A stretch of DNA of 64,000 bases from Streptomyces sp. NBC_01142 (lineage in GTDB: Bacteria > Actinomycetota > Actinomycetes > Streptomycetales > Streptomycetaceae), in NCBI RefSeq assembly GCF_026341125.1, contig NZ_JAPEOR010000002.1:434001-498000 (forward strand), given 5' to 3'. A program made the translations under genes and the position numbers. Below, in pieces: positions 8,916 through 17,176 of this stretch. Numbering within the stretch: the first letter of the stretch is position 1; every line of letters starts with the position of its first letter. Under the pieces are notes generated by a model. The model was given only the letters and a program-made list of their open reading frames with translations. It was not told the origin of the DNA and did no database searches.

Positions 8916-8932
8916 AACTAACACTGCTAGTT
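8916..8932. promoter_or_regulatory. operator shared by acyl-CoA dehydrogenase and divergent TetR gene
   Basis: AACTAACACTGCTAGTT: arms AACTA/TAGTT around a near-symmetric centre, in the 63-bp divergent promoter. Read on the other strand, it differs in only one of 17 bases from the site at 15587-15603, 6.6 kb away. The likely ligand is the TetR protein at 8962. Confidence 0.75.
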
Positions 8933-8961
8933 TCCTGCTGGCAGGCCCTACTATGTGCCGC

Positions 8962-9606
8962 ATGGCCCGACCGCGCAAGCCCCTCCTCAGCAGAGAACGC
9001 ATCGTCGAAACGGCGAGCGCACTCGTGGACGCGGAGGGGCTGGACGCCGTCTCCACCCGGCGCCTCGCCGCCGAGCTCGGCGTCAGCGGACCTTCCCTCT
9101 ACAACCACTTCCGCAACAAGGACGAGATCCTCGAAGCCGTCGCCGACGCGGTCAGCGCCCAGGTCGATCTGTCGATGTTCGAGGAGAACGACGGTCGCGA
9201 CTGGCGCACCGCGCTGCACGACTGGGCCGTTTCCTACCGCGCCGCCCTGACTGCCCACCCCAACACCGTCCCCGTACTCGCCACAGGCCCCGGCCGTCGC
9301 CCGGCGGGCCTCAAGGTGGCCGACGCCGTCTTCGGCGCGATGGTCCGCGCGGGCTGGCCACCGGCCCAGGCCACCTATATCGGCGCCCTGATGCGGTACT
9401 TCGTCACCGGCTCGGCTCTCGGGTCCTTCGCCCGCGGTTTCGTCGACGACGAGACGGCGTACGACCCGGCCGACTATCCGCACCTCGGCCAGGCCCATCT
9501 GCTCGCCGACCGGCAGCAGCAGGTGGACGAGGGCGCTTTCGAGACCGGCCTGCGGGCGCTCATCGACGGTCTGGCCGTCCAGTACGAGGCGATGGCGCGC
9601 GCGTGA
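8962..9606 (+). CDS. TetR family regulator of the acyl/aldehyde genes
   Basis: A 214-residue TetR protein with the helix-turn-helix VSTRRLAAELGVSGPSLYNHF near the N-terminus and a C-terminal domain of the TetR_C type. The ATG at 8962 (MARPRKPL) is favoured over an ATG nine bases upstream, since basic N-termini of this kind are usual in the family; neither start has a strong ribosome site. It is divergent from the acyl-CoA dehydrogenase with one operator between them, and a near-identical operator lies in front of the aldehyde dehydrogenase/alcohol dehydrogenase operon. It is therefore probably a local regulator of all three units. The inducer is unknown. Confidence 0.88.
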   Translation: MARPRKPLLSRERIVETASALVDAEGLDAVSTRRLAAELGVSGPSLYNHFRNKDEILEAVADAVSAQVDLSMFEENDGRDWRTALHDWAVSYRAALTAHPNTVPVLATGPGRRPAGLKVADAVFGAMVRAGWPPAQATYIGALMRYFVTGSALGSFARGFVDDETAYDPADYPHLGQAHLLADRQQQVDEGAFETGLRALIDGLAVQYEAMARA

Positions 9607-9754
9607 CGACCCCCGCTGTGTGGAGGGCCTGAAGCCGGTGGGGCCCGTCGCCCCGGAATCCGGGTACGTCTGCCGGCTCGACGACGTGTGGCGAGACGAA
9701 ATGCGACGGGACGCTTCGGCCGTCACCGAACAGTGAGTGCGGCATCCTGGATGC

Positions 9755-10450
9755 ATGTCAGCCAGAGATGTTGCCGCGCTCGCCGCGCTCCTCGCCGACG
9801 ACACCCGCGCCTCGTTCTGTCTCGCCCTGCTCGACGGACGCGCCTGGACCGCGGGCGAGCTCGCCCGGCATGCGCACGTCGCGCCGTCGACCGCGAGCGA
9901 GCATCTGGGAAAGCTCGTCGCGGGCGGGCTGCTCGCCGAGGAGCGACAGGGCAGGCACCGCTACGTACGCCTCGCCGACGAGCGCGTCGCGCATCTCGTC
10001 GAAGAGCTCGCCTCGCACGCCGCGCAGGAAGCCGGCCGGCCGCCGCAGAACCTGCGGGCGGCCAGTGCACGCAGCGCCATGGCGCGCGGGCGCACCTGCT
10101 ACGACCATCTCGCCGGGCGGCTGGGCATCGCGATCACCGGGGCCATGACCGCACGGGGGCTGCTGCGCCAGGACACCGGATTCGCTCTGACCGTTCAAGG
10201 GGTGGACTGGTTCGGGGAGTTGGGGCTCCCACTGGAGCGGAAGGGACAGCGGCCGCTGGTACGGGGATGCCTGGACTGGACCGAGCGCAAACTCCATCTC
10301 GCCGGAACCGCCGGAGCCGAGCTGTGCCGCCACGCGCTGGACGCGGGCTGGTGCGTACGGATCGGATCGGAGCGCGCGGTGAAGGTGACCGCGGACGGCG
10401 AGCGGGCGCTGGCCGAGCTGCTCGGGATCGATCCGGAGATATTGCGGTGA
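9755..10450 (+). CDS. ArsR-type winged-helix regulator
   Basis: A 231-residue protein with an ArsR-like N-terminal winged helix (ELARHAHVAPSTASEHLGKL, then GRHRYVRLADERVAHLVEEL) and an extra ~110-residue C-terminal region with CYDHLAGRLG and LDWTERKLHLAG. That C-terminal form is common in actinobacterial transcription factors paired with transporters. No Cys metal-sensing site of classical ArsR is seen in helix 3, so metal sensing is unlikely. The ATG at 9755 starts the protein; an ATG 18 bases upstream is possible. The stop overlaps the GTG of the transporter gene (GTGA), so the pair is translationally coupled and it probably regulates the exporter. Confidence 0.85.
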   Translation: MSARDVAALAALLADDTRASFCLALLDGRAWTAGELARHAHVAPSTASEHLGKLVAGGLLAEERQGRHRYVRLADERVAHLVEELASHAAQEAGRPPQNLRAASARSAMARGRTCYDHLAGRLGIAITGAMTARGLLRQDTGFALTVQGVDWFGELGLPLERKGQRPLVRGCLDWTERKLHLAGTAGAELCRHALDAGWCVRIGSERAVKVTADGERALAELLGIDPEILR

Positions 10451-11490
10451 GCGCCGAAGTGTCGGAGCCGTACGGTCGCGACATGACGAACTCCTCGCCC
10501 CCTGCCGGTCGCTCGCAGTGGCCCGCGCTGGCCGCCGCCGGTGTCACCGTCGTGCTGTGGGCCTCGGCCTTTGTGTCGATCCGCAGCGCCGGTGACGCCT
10601 ACTCCCCCGGAGCACTCGCCCTCGGGCGGCTGCTCGCCGGGTCCCTCGCTCTCGGCTGTGTCCTGCTGATACGCCGCGAGGGGCTGCCGCCACGTGCCGC
10701 CTGGCCGGGCATCGCCGTCTCCGGGCTGCTCTGGTTCGGCGTCTACATGGTGGTCCTCAACTGGGGTGAGCAACAGGTCGACGCGGGTACGGCCGCGATG
10801 GTCGTGAACATCGGACCGATTCTCATCGCCCTGCTCGGCGCGCGGCTGCTGGGTGAGGCGCTGCCGCCGCGACTGCTGGCCGGGATGGCGGTGTCGTTCG
10901 CGGGCGCGGTGACCGTGGGGCTCTCGATGTCGGGCCGGGGCGGCGCCTCCACGCTGGGGGTACTGCTGTGTCTGCTGGCGGCAGTGGGATACGCGGCAGG
11001 GGTGGTGGGCCAGAAGCCGGCCCTGGCGCATGCGAGCGCACTGCAGGTGACGACGTTCGGCTGTCTGGTCGGGACGGTGGCCTGTCTGCCGTTCGCCGGG
11101 CAGCTCATCGACCAGGCGGGGCGCGCCCCCATGTCGGCCACGCTCAACATGGTCTATCTGGGCGTGTTCCCGACCGCGCTGGCGTTCACGACCTGGGCGT
11201 ACGCCCTGGCGCGTACGACGGCCGGCCGGATGGGGGCGACAACGTACGCCGTACCGGCCCTGGTGGTACTGATGTCCTGGCTCGCGCTGGACGAGGTGCC
11301 GGGCCTGCTCACGCTGGCCGGTGGCGCGCTCTGCCTGGCAGGGGTGGCGGTGTCGCGCTCCCGGTCCCGGAAGGGGCCCGGGGCCGGGAGCGCGGCGGAG
11401 GTCAGTGATCAGCAGCAGGGGCCGGATCAGGGGCGGGGACAGCAGCGGGGACCGTCGCCGCGGCAGCGGCCCGTGAAGCCAGGATCTTGA
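10447..11490 (+). CDS. EamA (DMT) family transporter
   Basis: A drug/metabolite transporter of 347 residues with about ten membrane segments in two EamA repeats (WASAFVSIRSAG in the first, LARTTAGRMGATTYAVPALV in the second). Members export amino acids, nucleotides or toxic metabolites. The GTG at 10447 overlaps the ArsR stop and has GGAG eight bases upstream; an ATG at 10483 is an alternative. The last ~40 residues are a low-complexity Gln/Gly/Arg tail. This tail reads across the 3' end of the convergent MHS transporter gene, giving an 89-bp tail-to-tail overlap. The substrate is unknown. Confidence 0.88.
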   Translation: MSAEVSEPYGRDMTNSSPPAGRSQWPALAAAGVTVVLWASAFVSIRSAGDAYSPGALALGRLLAGSLALGCVLLIRREGLPPRAAWPGIAVSGLLWFGVYMVVLNWGEQQVDAGTAAMVVNIGPILIALLGARLLGEALPPRLLAGMAVSFAGAVTVGLSMSGRGGASTLGVLLCLLAAVGYAAGVVGQKPALAHASALQVTTFGCLVGTVACLPFAGQLIDQAGRAPMSATLNMVYLGVFPTALAFTTWAYALARTTAGRMGATTYAVPALVVLMSWLALDEVPGLLTLAGGALCLAGVAVSRSRSRKGPGAGSAAEVSDQQQGPDQGRGQQRGPSPRQRPVKPGS

Positions 11491-12790
11491 TCGAGACGAG
11501 GGCGATCACCGCGAGGCCGATGATGTAGCCGGACACGGCCATCGAGGTGCCGGTCGCCTCCAGCAGCAGGACCATCATGAACGGCGCCAGGCCGCCGCCG
11601 AAGACCGCCGCGATCTGGTAGCCGAGCGAGGCGCCGGTGTACCGCATCTCGGCGGTGAACAGCTCGGCGAAGAGCGCGGCCTGGGGCCCGTACATGATGC
11701 TGAGGAAACAGCTGGTGACGAAGGTGCCGACGCCCAGCCAGAGCAGCGATCCGGTGTCGATCAGCAGGAACATCGGGATAGCCCAGACCAGCAGGCCGAC
11801 CGCGCCTGCCGCGTAGATCCGCAGCCGTCCGATGCGGTCGGAGAGTGCGGCAGCGGCGGGTATCAGCACCAGCTGGGTGAGGCTGACGCAGAGGGAGACG
11901 GTGAGTACGGCGCTGCGCTTCATGTCGAGTTCGCGGGTCGCGTAGTCGAGCACGCCGGTGATGATGATGTAGAAGGTCGCGGTGTTGACCGCGAAGGAGC
12001 CGCCGGCCAGGAAGACCGTGCCGAGGTGCTTGCGCAGGATCGTACGCAGCGGTGAGCGGGTTTCGCTCTTCTCCTGCTCGGCCAGGGTTCGTTCGGCCTC
12101 GCGGAACTCCGGGGTCTCCTCGACCCGGGTGTGGATGTACCAGGCCAGCCCGAGGACGAGGAAGCCGACGAAGAACGGGACCCGCCAGCCCCAGGCGGCG
12201 AAGGTGGAGTCGCTGGTGACGGCCCCGGCGATCAGGAAGACCGTGTTGGCGCTCACCACGCCGATGGGGACGCCGAGCTGGACGAGGCTGCCGTAGAGCC
12301 CGCGCTTGCCCTCGGGGGCGTACTCGGTGGCCATCAGCATCGCGCCGCCCCACTGGGCTCCGACGGCGATGCCCTGCAGGACGCGGAGCAGGACGAGCAG
12401 CACCGGAGCGGCGATGCCGATCGTCTCGTACGTCGGGAGGAGGCCGATTCCGGTGGTGGCGAGGCCCATCAGGGTGAGCGCGAGCACCAGCATCGGCTTG
12501 CGGCCGTGCCTGTCGCCGAAGTGGCCCGCGATGATCCCGCCCACGGGGCGGGCGAGGAAGCCGACGGCGAAGGTGGCGAAGGCGGCGAGCACGCCGGCCG
12601 AGGAGCTGCCGGAGGGGAAGTACAGGTCGCCGAGGACGAGTGCGGCTGCGATACCGAAGACGAAGTAGTCGTACCACTCGACGGCGGAGGCGAGGGCGGC
12701 CGAGGTGGCCACCCGGCGCCGGTGCCGGTCGGAGGGGACAGGGGCGGAGGCGGGGGCGGGGGTGCCGGTGGGCTGGGCGGCGGTGTCCAT
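11402..12790 (-). CDS. MHS family MFS transporter (metabolite:H+ symporter)
   Basis: A 462-residue major facilitator protein of the metabolite:proton symporter group (ProP, ShiA and KgtP relatives). VEWYDYFVFG at the first helix and GHFGDRHGRKPML in loop 2-3 are diagnostic, and about twelve hydrophobic segments follow. The N-terminal ~30 residues are Pro/Ala-rich, as often seen in Streptomyces. The ATG at 12790 was chosen because the longer open frame to 12952 would run through two operator-like palindromes at 12858-12873 and 12915-12928. The substrate may be a carboxylate or osmolyte; it cannot be specified. No regulator gene is directly adjacent. Confidence 0.87.
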   Translation of the reverse strand: MDTAAQPTGTPAPASAPVPSDRHRRRVATSAALASAVEWYDYFVFGIAAALVLGDLYFPSGSSSAGVLAAFATFAVGFLARPVGGIIAGHFGDRHGRKPMLVLALTLMGLATTGIGLLPTYETIGIAAPVLLVLLRVLQGIAVGAQWGGAMLMATEYAPEGKRGLYGSLVQLGVPIGVVSANTVFLIAGAVTSDSTFAAWGWRVPFFVGFLVLGLAWYIHTRVEETPEFREAERTLAEQEKSETRSPLRTILRKHLGTVFLAGGSFAVNTATFYIIITGVLDYATRELDMKRSAVLTVSLCVSLTQLVLIPAAAALSDRIGRLRIYAAGAVGLLVWAIPMFLLIDTGSLLWLGVGTFVTSCFLSIMYGPQAALFAELFTAEMRYTGASLGYQIAAVFGGGLAPFMMVLLLEATGTSMAVSGYIIGLAVIALVSIKILASRAAAAATVPAAVPAPDPAPAADH

Positions 12791-12857
12791 GCTGTGCACA
12801 CTCCGATATGGGTGCGGGGACGGAGAGGGGGTGGCACTGGGGATGTGTGCCGGACCG

Positions 12858-12873
12858 TACCGACCGGTGGGTA
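12858..12873. promoter_or_regulatory. operator-like TACCGACCGGTGGGTA
   Basis: Imperfect palindrome 68 bp upstream of the MHS transporter start, matching the TACCG-NN-CGGTA pattern in 11 of 12 core bases. It is paired with a perfect copy 57 bp further upstream. Confidence 0.5.
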
Positions 12874-12914
12874 TGTAGGTCAACGGGTCGCACAGCAGGA
12901 CTTTTGCCCGATAA

Positions 12915-12928
12915 TTACCGGTCGGTAA
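12915..12928. promoter_or_regulatory. operator-like palindrome TTACCGGTCGGTAA
   Basis: Perfect 6-bp arms TTACCG/CGGTAA with a 2-base centre, about 125 bp upstream of the MHS transporter start. The same TACCG-NN-CGGTA core is present at 22356-22373 and 62330-62341. Confidence 0.6.
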
Positions 12929-13052
12929 CCTCCGCACGGACAGCACGGACACCCCGGCCGCGGATGGCGGCCGGGGTGAAGCAGCGGGGAGACGGGAGCC
13001 AGGCGGTGCCGTTTGGATCAGGCGCGAGCCCGACAGGATCCGAACGACACCC

Positions 13053-14132
13053 TTAGAAGACCACCAGGGCCCGGCCCCCCTTGCCCGCGATCATGTTGTC
13101 GAAGGCGGCGGGAATGGCGTCGAGGCTGATCCGCTCGGTGACCATGGAGCTCAGATCGAGCCGTCCGGCGCGGATGTGGGCGGCGAGGACGGGCAGGTCG
13201 CGGGCCGGGTCACTGTTGCCGTAGACGCAGCCGGAGAGCGTACGGCCCCAGTGGAAGATCTCCAGGGCGTTGAAGGTGACCTGCTGGTCCTTGCCGCCGA
13301 TGCCGACGACCGTGGTGCGTCCGCCGCGGCGGGTGGAGTCCCAGGCGGTACGGATGGTGGCAGCCCGGCCCACACATTCGACGGCGACGTCCGCACCCTG
13401 GCCGCCGGTGAGCTTGCGGATCTCCTTGGCGGTGGTGTCGGAGGCGACGACGTACTCGGTGGCACCGGCCCCGCGTGCGAGAGCCTCCTTCTCCGGGGAG
13501 ACATCGACAGCGATGATCGTCGACGCGCCCGCGATCCGCGCGGACTGGAGGGTGGCCAGGCCGACCCCGCCGACACCGAAGACCACGACGGACTCGCCCT
13601 CGCGGACGCGGGCGGAGTGGTGGACGGCGCCGTACCCGGTCAGGACGGCGCAGCCGAGCAGGGCGGCGTCGGTGAGCGGCACCCCGTCCGGCACCGGGAG
13701 GACACAGTTCGCGGCGACGACGGTCTCCTCGGCGAAAGCCGCGACATTCAGGCCGGGGTGCAGCTCGGTGCCGTCGGCACTGCGGGCATGGACGCTCGCC
13801 GCGCCCGCGAGTGCGTGGGCGCACAGCCATACCTCGCCGATCCCGCAGTGGTGGCAACTTCCGCAGGATGGCGCCCAGTTGAGGACAACCCCGTCACCGG
13901 GGGCGACATGCGTGACGCCCTCGCCGACCGAGACGACCGTGCCGGCGCCCTCATGGCCGAGGACGGCGGGCACCGGTACCCGCATGGTGCCGTTGGACAG
14001 GGACAGATCGGAGTGGCAGACACCGGCGGCGGCCAGGCGGACCCTCACCCGGCCGGGGCCCGGCTCGGGCAGTTCGATGTCGGTGATCTCCAGCGGAGAT
14101 CCGACGGCAGGCAGGACAGCGGCGCGGACCAT
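13053..14132 (-). CDS. zinc-dependent alcohol dehydrogenase (MDR superfamily)
   Basis: A 359-residue medium-chain dehydrogenase oxidising an alcohol with NAD(P)+. The catalytic zinc region is visible (GVCHSDLSLSNG, GHEGAGTV), and the structural zinc lobe has the four Cys of CGSCHHCGIGEVWLC. The Rossmann motif is VFGVGGVGLATLQSA. The ATG at 14132 lies 19 bp after the aldehyde dehydrogenase stop with a GGGAG ribosome site, so the two form an operon in which the aldehyde product would be passed to the dehydrogenase. Expression probably starts from the promoter carrying the operator at 15587. The alcohol substrate is unknown; a class III/aryl type is suggested by overall likeness. Confidence 0.92.
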   Translation of the reverse strand: MVRAAVLPAVGSPLEITDIELPEPGPGRVRVRLAAAGVCHSDLSLSNGTMRVPVPAVLGHEGAGTVVSVGEGVTHVAPGDGVVLNWAPSCGSCHHCGIGEVWLCAHALAGAASVHARSADGTELHPGLNVAAFAEETVVAANCVLPVPDGVPLTDAALLGCAVLTGYGAVHHSARVREGESVVVFGVGGVGLATLQSARIAGASTIIAVDVSPEKEALARGAGATEYVVASDTTAKEIRKLTGGQGADVAVECVGRAATIRTAWDSTRRGGRTTVVGIGGKDQQVTFNALEIFHWGRTLSGCVYGNSDPARDLPVLAAHIRAGRLDLSSMVTERISLDAIPAAFDNMIAGKGGRALVVF

Positions 14133-14151
14133 GATGCGTGGGGCTCCCGGC

Positions 14152-15546
14152 TCAGAACTGGAGGGACTTGGTCTGGAGGTACTCGGAGAGGCCGTGCGGC
14201 CCGAGCTCGCGGCCGACGCCCGACTGCTTGTAGCCGCCGAACGGGGCAAGGGGGTTGAAGCGGCCGCCGTTGATGTCGACCTGTCCGGTGTCCATCCGGC
14301 GGGCGAAGGCGACGGCTTCCGCCTCCTCCCCGGCCCACACCGCGCCCGCGAGGCCGTACACGGTGCCGTTGGCGATACGGAGCGCGTCCTCCTCGTCCTC
14401 GTACCTGAGGACGGAGACGACCGGGCCGAAGATCTCCTCCTGCGCGATGGCCATGTCCGGAGTGACATCGGCGAAGACGGTGGGGCTGACGTAGTAGCCC
14501 TTCTCGTGCGGGGCGTCGGAGCCGCCCGCGACGAGACGGGCGCCCTCGGCGACGCCCTTGTCGATATAACCGCGGACGCGGTCCCGCTGCCTGGCATTGA
14601 CCAGCGGGCCGACCCGCTCGCCCGGAACGTATTTGGCGACCGCGGCGGCGGCGAGTGCGACCGCCTCGTCGTACTGGTCCCGGTGGACCAGCATCCGGGT
14701 CCACGCGCTGCACGTCTGGCCCGAGTTGGACATGACGTTGGCGATGCCGACGTTGACGGCCTTGGCCAGGTCGGCGCTCGGCAGGATGACATTGGCGGAC
14801 TTGCCGCCGAGTTCCAGGGCGACCCGCTTGACGGCGGCGCCCGCCGTCGCACCGATCTGCCTGCCGACGGCGGTGGAGCCGGTGAAGGAGACGAGATCGA
14901 CGTCTTCGTGCTCGGCAAGGGCCTGGCCCGCTACCGGGCCGAGTCCGGTCACCAGGTTGAACACCCCGGTCGGCAGACCGGCCTCGTGCGTGGCCTCGGC
15001 GAAGAGCTGAGCGGTGAGAGGGGTGTCCTCGGCGGGCTTGAGGACGACCGTGCAGCCCGCCGCCAGGGCGGGCGCGACCTTGGCGACGACCTGATGGAGC
15101 GGGTAGTTCCAGGGAGTGATCGCGCCGACCACGCCGACCGGTTCCAGCAGCACGGTGGAGTTGCCGATCTTCTCCTCGAAGGAGTACGAGGCAGCCAGCT
15201 CCGCGTACGAACCGGCAACCAGGACGGGCACGCCCGCGTGCACCGTCCGGGAGAGCGCGAGCGGCGAGCCGAGCTCGGCGGTCACCGTCTCCGCGATCTC
15301 CTCCGCACGGGCCACGAGGACGTCGCGCAGCGCGGCGATCTTCGCGGCGCGTGCGGCGGGCGGGGTGGCGGCCCAGGCCGGGAACGCCGCGCGGGCGGCA
15401 CGCACCGCGGCGTCCACGTCCTCGGCCGTGCCGGCCGGGACATGGGCGAGGACCTGCTCGTCCGTCGGATTCACCACCGCGATCGTGTCGTGGCCTGCGG
15501 CGGGCCGCCACTGACCGCCGATGTACATCCCGTCGTGAGCCTTCAT
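14152..15546 (-). CDS. NAD(P)+-dependent aldehyde dehydrogenase
   Basis: A 464-residue aldehyde dehydrogenase converting an aldehyde to its carboxylic acid. Catalytic Glu245 is in LELGGKSAN and the nucleophile Cys279 in SGQTCSAWTR; the NAD-binding FTGSTAVGR and the oxyanion Asn in TPWNYPL are present. The start is the ATG at 15546, five bases after GGAGGAG; an in-frame GTG at 15582 would overlap the promoter. It is the first gene of an operon with the alcohol dehydrogenase. The operator 41 bp upstream (15587-15603) nearly equals the acyl-CoA dehydrogenase operator, so a shared pathway alcohol-aldehyde-acid-acyl-CoA is inferred. Confidence 0.93.
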   Translation of the reverse strand: MKAHDGMYIGGQWRPAAGHDTIAVVNPTDEQVLAHVPAGTAEDVDAAVRAARAAFPAWAATPPAARAAKIAALRDVLVARAEEIAETVTAELGSPLALSRTVHAGVPVLVAGSYAELAASYSFEEKIGNSTVLLEPVGVVGAITPWNYPLHQVVAKVAPALAAGCTVVLKPAEDTPLTAQLFAEATHEAGLPTGVFNLVTGLGPVAGQALAEHEDVDLVSFTGSTAVGRQIGATAGAAVKRVALELGGKSANVILPSADLAKAVNVGIANVMSNSGQTCSAWTRMLVHRDQYDEAVALAAAAVAKYVPGERVGPLVNARQRDRVRGYIDKGVAEGARLVAGGSDAPHEKGYYVSPTVFADVTPDMAIAQEEIFGPVVSVLRYEDEEDALRIANGTVYGLAGAVWAGEEAEAVAFARRMDTGQVDINGGRFNPLAPFGGYKQSGVGRELGPHGLSEYLQTKSLQF

Positions 15547-15586
15547 CGCACTCCTCCAGAACCTGCGCGTAGTCGTCCGCACCCCA

Positions 15587-15603
15587 AACTAGCGGTGTTA
15601 GTT
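15587..15603. promoter_or_regulatory. operator of the aldehyde/alcohol dehydrogenase operon
   Basis: AACTAGCGGTGTTAGTT. Its reverse complement differs from the 8916-8932 site at one base of 17. It lies 41 bp upstream of the aldehyde dehydrogenase start and probably binds the TetR protein at 8962. The remaining spacer to 15786 is purine-rich and shows no gene. Confidence 0.75.
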
Positions 15604-15786
15604 TTTGGACGCCAGAGGCTCCCTGGGCGGTGGGACGATGCGCCGGCGGTACGCGGGAGGGGCGGCGTTGGCGTAGCCCGTCGGAGGGGGCGGTGCCTCC
15701 GCGGGAGGAACGGGGGCGTGCGCGGGAGAGACAGGCGTACGTGGGAGAGACCGAGGCGTACGCGACAGGGCGGGAGGGGCCGGGCG

Positions 15787-17124
15787 TCAGGCGTCCAGCC
15801 CCGGCAGGTCCGCCGGAGCCGGGCAGATACGACGCCCGTGCTGGTCGAAGACGTACAGATGCGCAAGGTCGACGAGGAGCGGCACCTGCGCTCCGGTCCG
15901 CAGCCGCACATCGGGGCCGGTGCGCACGACCAGATCGCTCACGGCGACGGCCGGGCGCCCGGGCGCGACCGGCGGCTCCGGTTGGTCGAGCACCACCACC
16001 GGGGCCGGCACATGCGCGGCCGCACGCTCCTTCAGCCGGGTCAGCACGCTCGGGCCCGCGCTCCTGCGGCGGCGTACGCGACCGGATGCCTGCGGCCGGG
16101 GCGACTCCAGATCGGCGACGACGGCGGCCCGCGAGCCGGTGTTGAAGTGCACCAGTGCCTCGTGGCCCTGGTACTCCGTGTGCTCGACGAGCCCGGTCAG
16201 GGCGACCTCGCCGGGGCGGGCCTGGCTGGGCGGGGCGATCCGCGTGGCCTCGGAGCGCAGCCCGACGATGATCTGCCGGCCCTGCTGGATACGGAGCAAC
16301 TGATGGTCGGGGCTGAGGGGTTCGGGCAGCGGCAGCCGCTGCTTGCCGAGGTCGATCGACATCCTGCCGTCCAGCGGCGCGTACACCACCGCCTGCAGCA
16401 GATTGATGCGGGGCGTGCCGATGAACGCGGCGACGAAGACATTCTCCGGCAGGGCGTAGGTGTCGCGCGGCGTGCTCACCTGCTGAAGTACGCCCCCGCG
16501 CATCACCGCGACCCGGTCGCCGAGCGACATCGCCTCGGCCTGGTCGTGGGTGACGTACACGGTGGTCACCCCCAACTCGGCTGTGAGTTGCGATATTTCG
16601 GCCCGCAGATGACTGCGCAGCTTCGCGTCGAGGTTGGACAGCGGCTCGTCCATCAGGAAGACGGAGGGCCGCCGGGTGATCGCACGGCCCATGGCGACCC
16701 TCTGGCGTTCACCGCCGGACAGCTGGCTGGGATAGCGGTCCAGGACGTCCTCGATGCCGAGCATCCGTGCGGTCGCCTCGATCCGCGGGCCCCTGTCCAG
16801 GCGCGGATTCTCCACGCGGAGCGGAAAGCCGATGTTCTCGCGGTTGGTCATGTTCGGGTAGAGCGCGAAGTTCTGGAACACCATGGCCATGGAGCGCTCG
16901 CGGGGCGGGATGTGGTTGGCGTACTCGCCGTCGAGCAGCAACTCGCCCTCGGTGATGTCCTCCAGACCGGCGATCATGCGCAGCACGGTCGACTTGCCAC
17001 AGCCCGAGGGGCCGAGCAGCACGACGAACTCCCCCGGCACGATGTCGAGCGAGAAGCGGTCGACGGCGCGACTGGTGCGTTCGTACCTCTTGCTGACACT
17101 GCGCAGAGAAATGGCGCGACTCAT
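15787..17124 (-). CDS. orphan ABC transporter ATPase, MalK/UgpC type
   Basis: A 445-residue ATP-binding subunit of carbohydrate-type importers. Walker A GPSGCGKST (38-46), signature LSGGE (135-139) and Walker B FLMDEP (156-161) are intact. The C-terminal ~200 residues form a MalK-like OB/regulatory domain, but it carries an unusual Arg/Pro-rich insert (about 350-400) that normal MalK or MsiK proteins lack. No permease or binding-protein gene is adjacent, so it may serve distant importers, as MsiK does, or another paralogue. The gene lies between a dehydrogenase operon and a transporter pair in the same direction, with sizeable gaps on both sides. The precise partner is unknown. Confidence 0.85.
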   Translation of the reverse strand: MSRAISLRSVSKRYERTSRAVDRFSLDIVPGEFVVLLGPSGCGKSTVLRMIAGLEDITEGELLLDGEYANHIPPRERSMAMVFQNFALYPNMTNRENIGFPLRVENPRLDRGPRIEATARMLGIEDVLDRYPSQLSGGERQRVAMGRAITRRPSVFLMDEPLSNLDAKLRSHLRAEISQLTAELGVTTVYVTHDQAEAMSLGDRVAVMRGGVLQQVSTPRDTYALPENVFVAAFIGTPRINLLQAVVYAPLDGRMSIDLGKQRLPLPEPLSPDHQLLRIQQGRQIIVGLRSEATRIAPPSQARPGEVALTGLVEHTEYQGHEALVHFNTGSRAAVVADLESPRPQASGRVRRRRSAGPSVLTRLKERAAAHVPAPVVVLDQPEPPVAPGRPAVAVSDLVVRTGPDVRLRTGAQVPLLVDLAHLYVFDQHGRRICPAPADLPGLDA

Positions 17125-17176
17125 ATGTTCCGCCGGGGGAAGAGGGGGAGCGACTGAGACGCCTGAAACTAGCCGA

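Noticed and set aside
13270..17157. 1295-codon open frame on the + strand
   Set aside because: It covers the opposite strand of three well-supported genes (ADH, ALDH, ABC ATPase); composition is typical of mirror frames.
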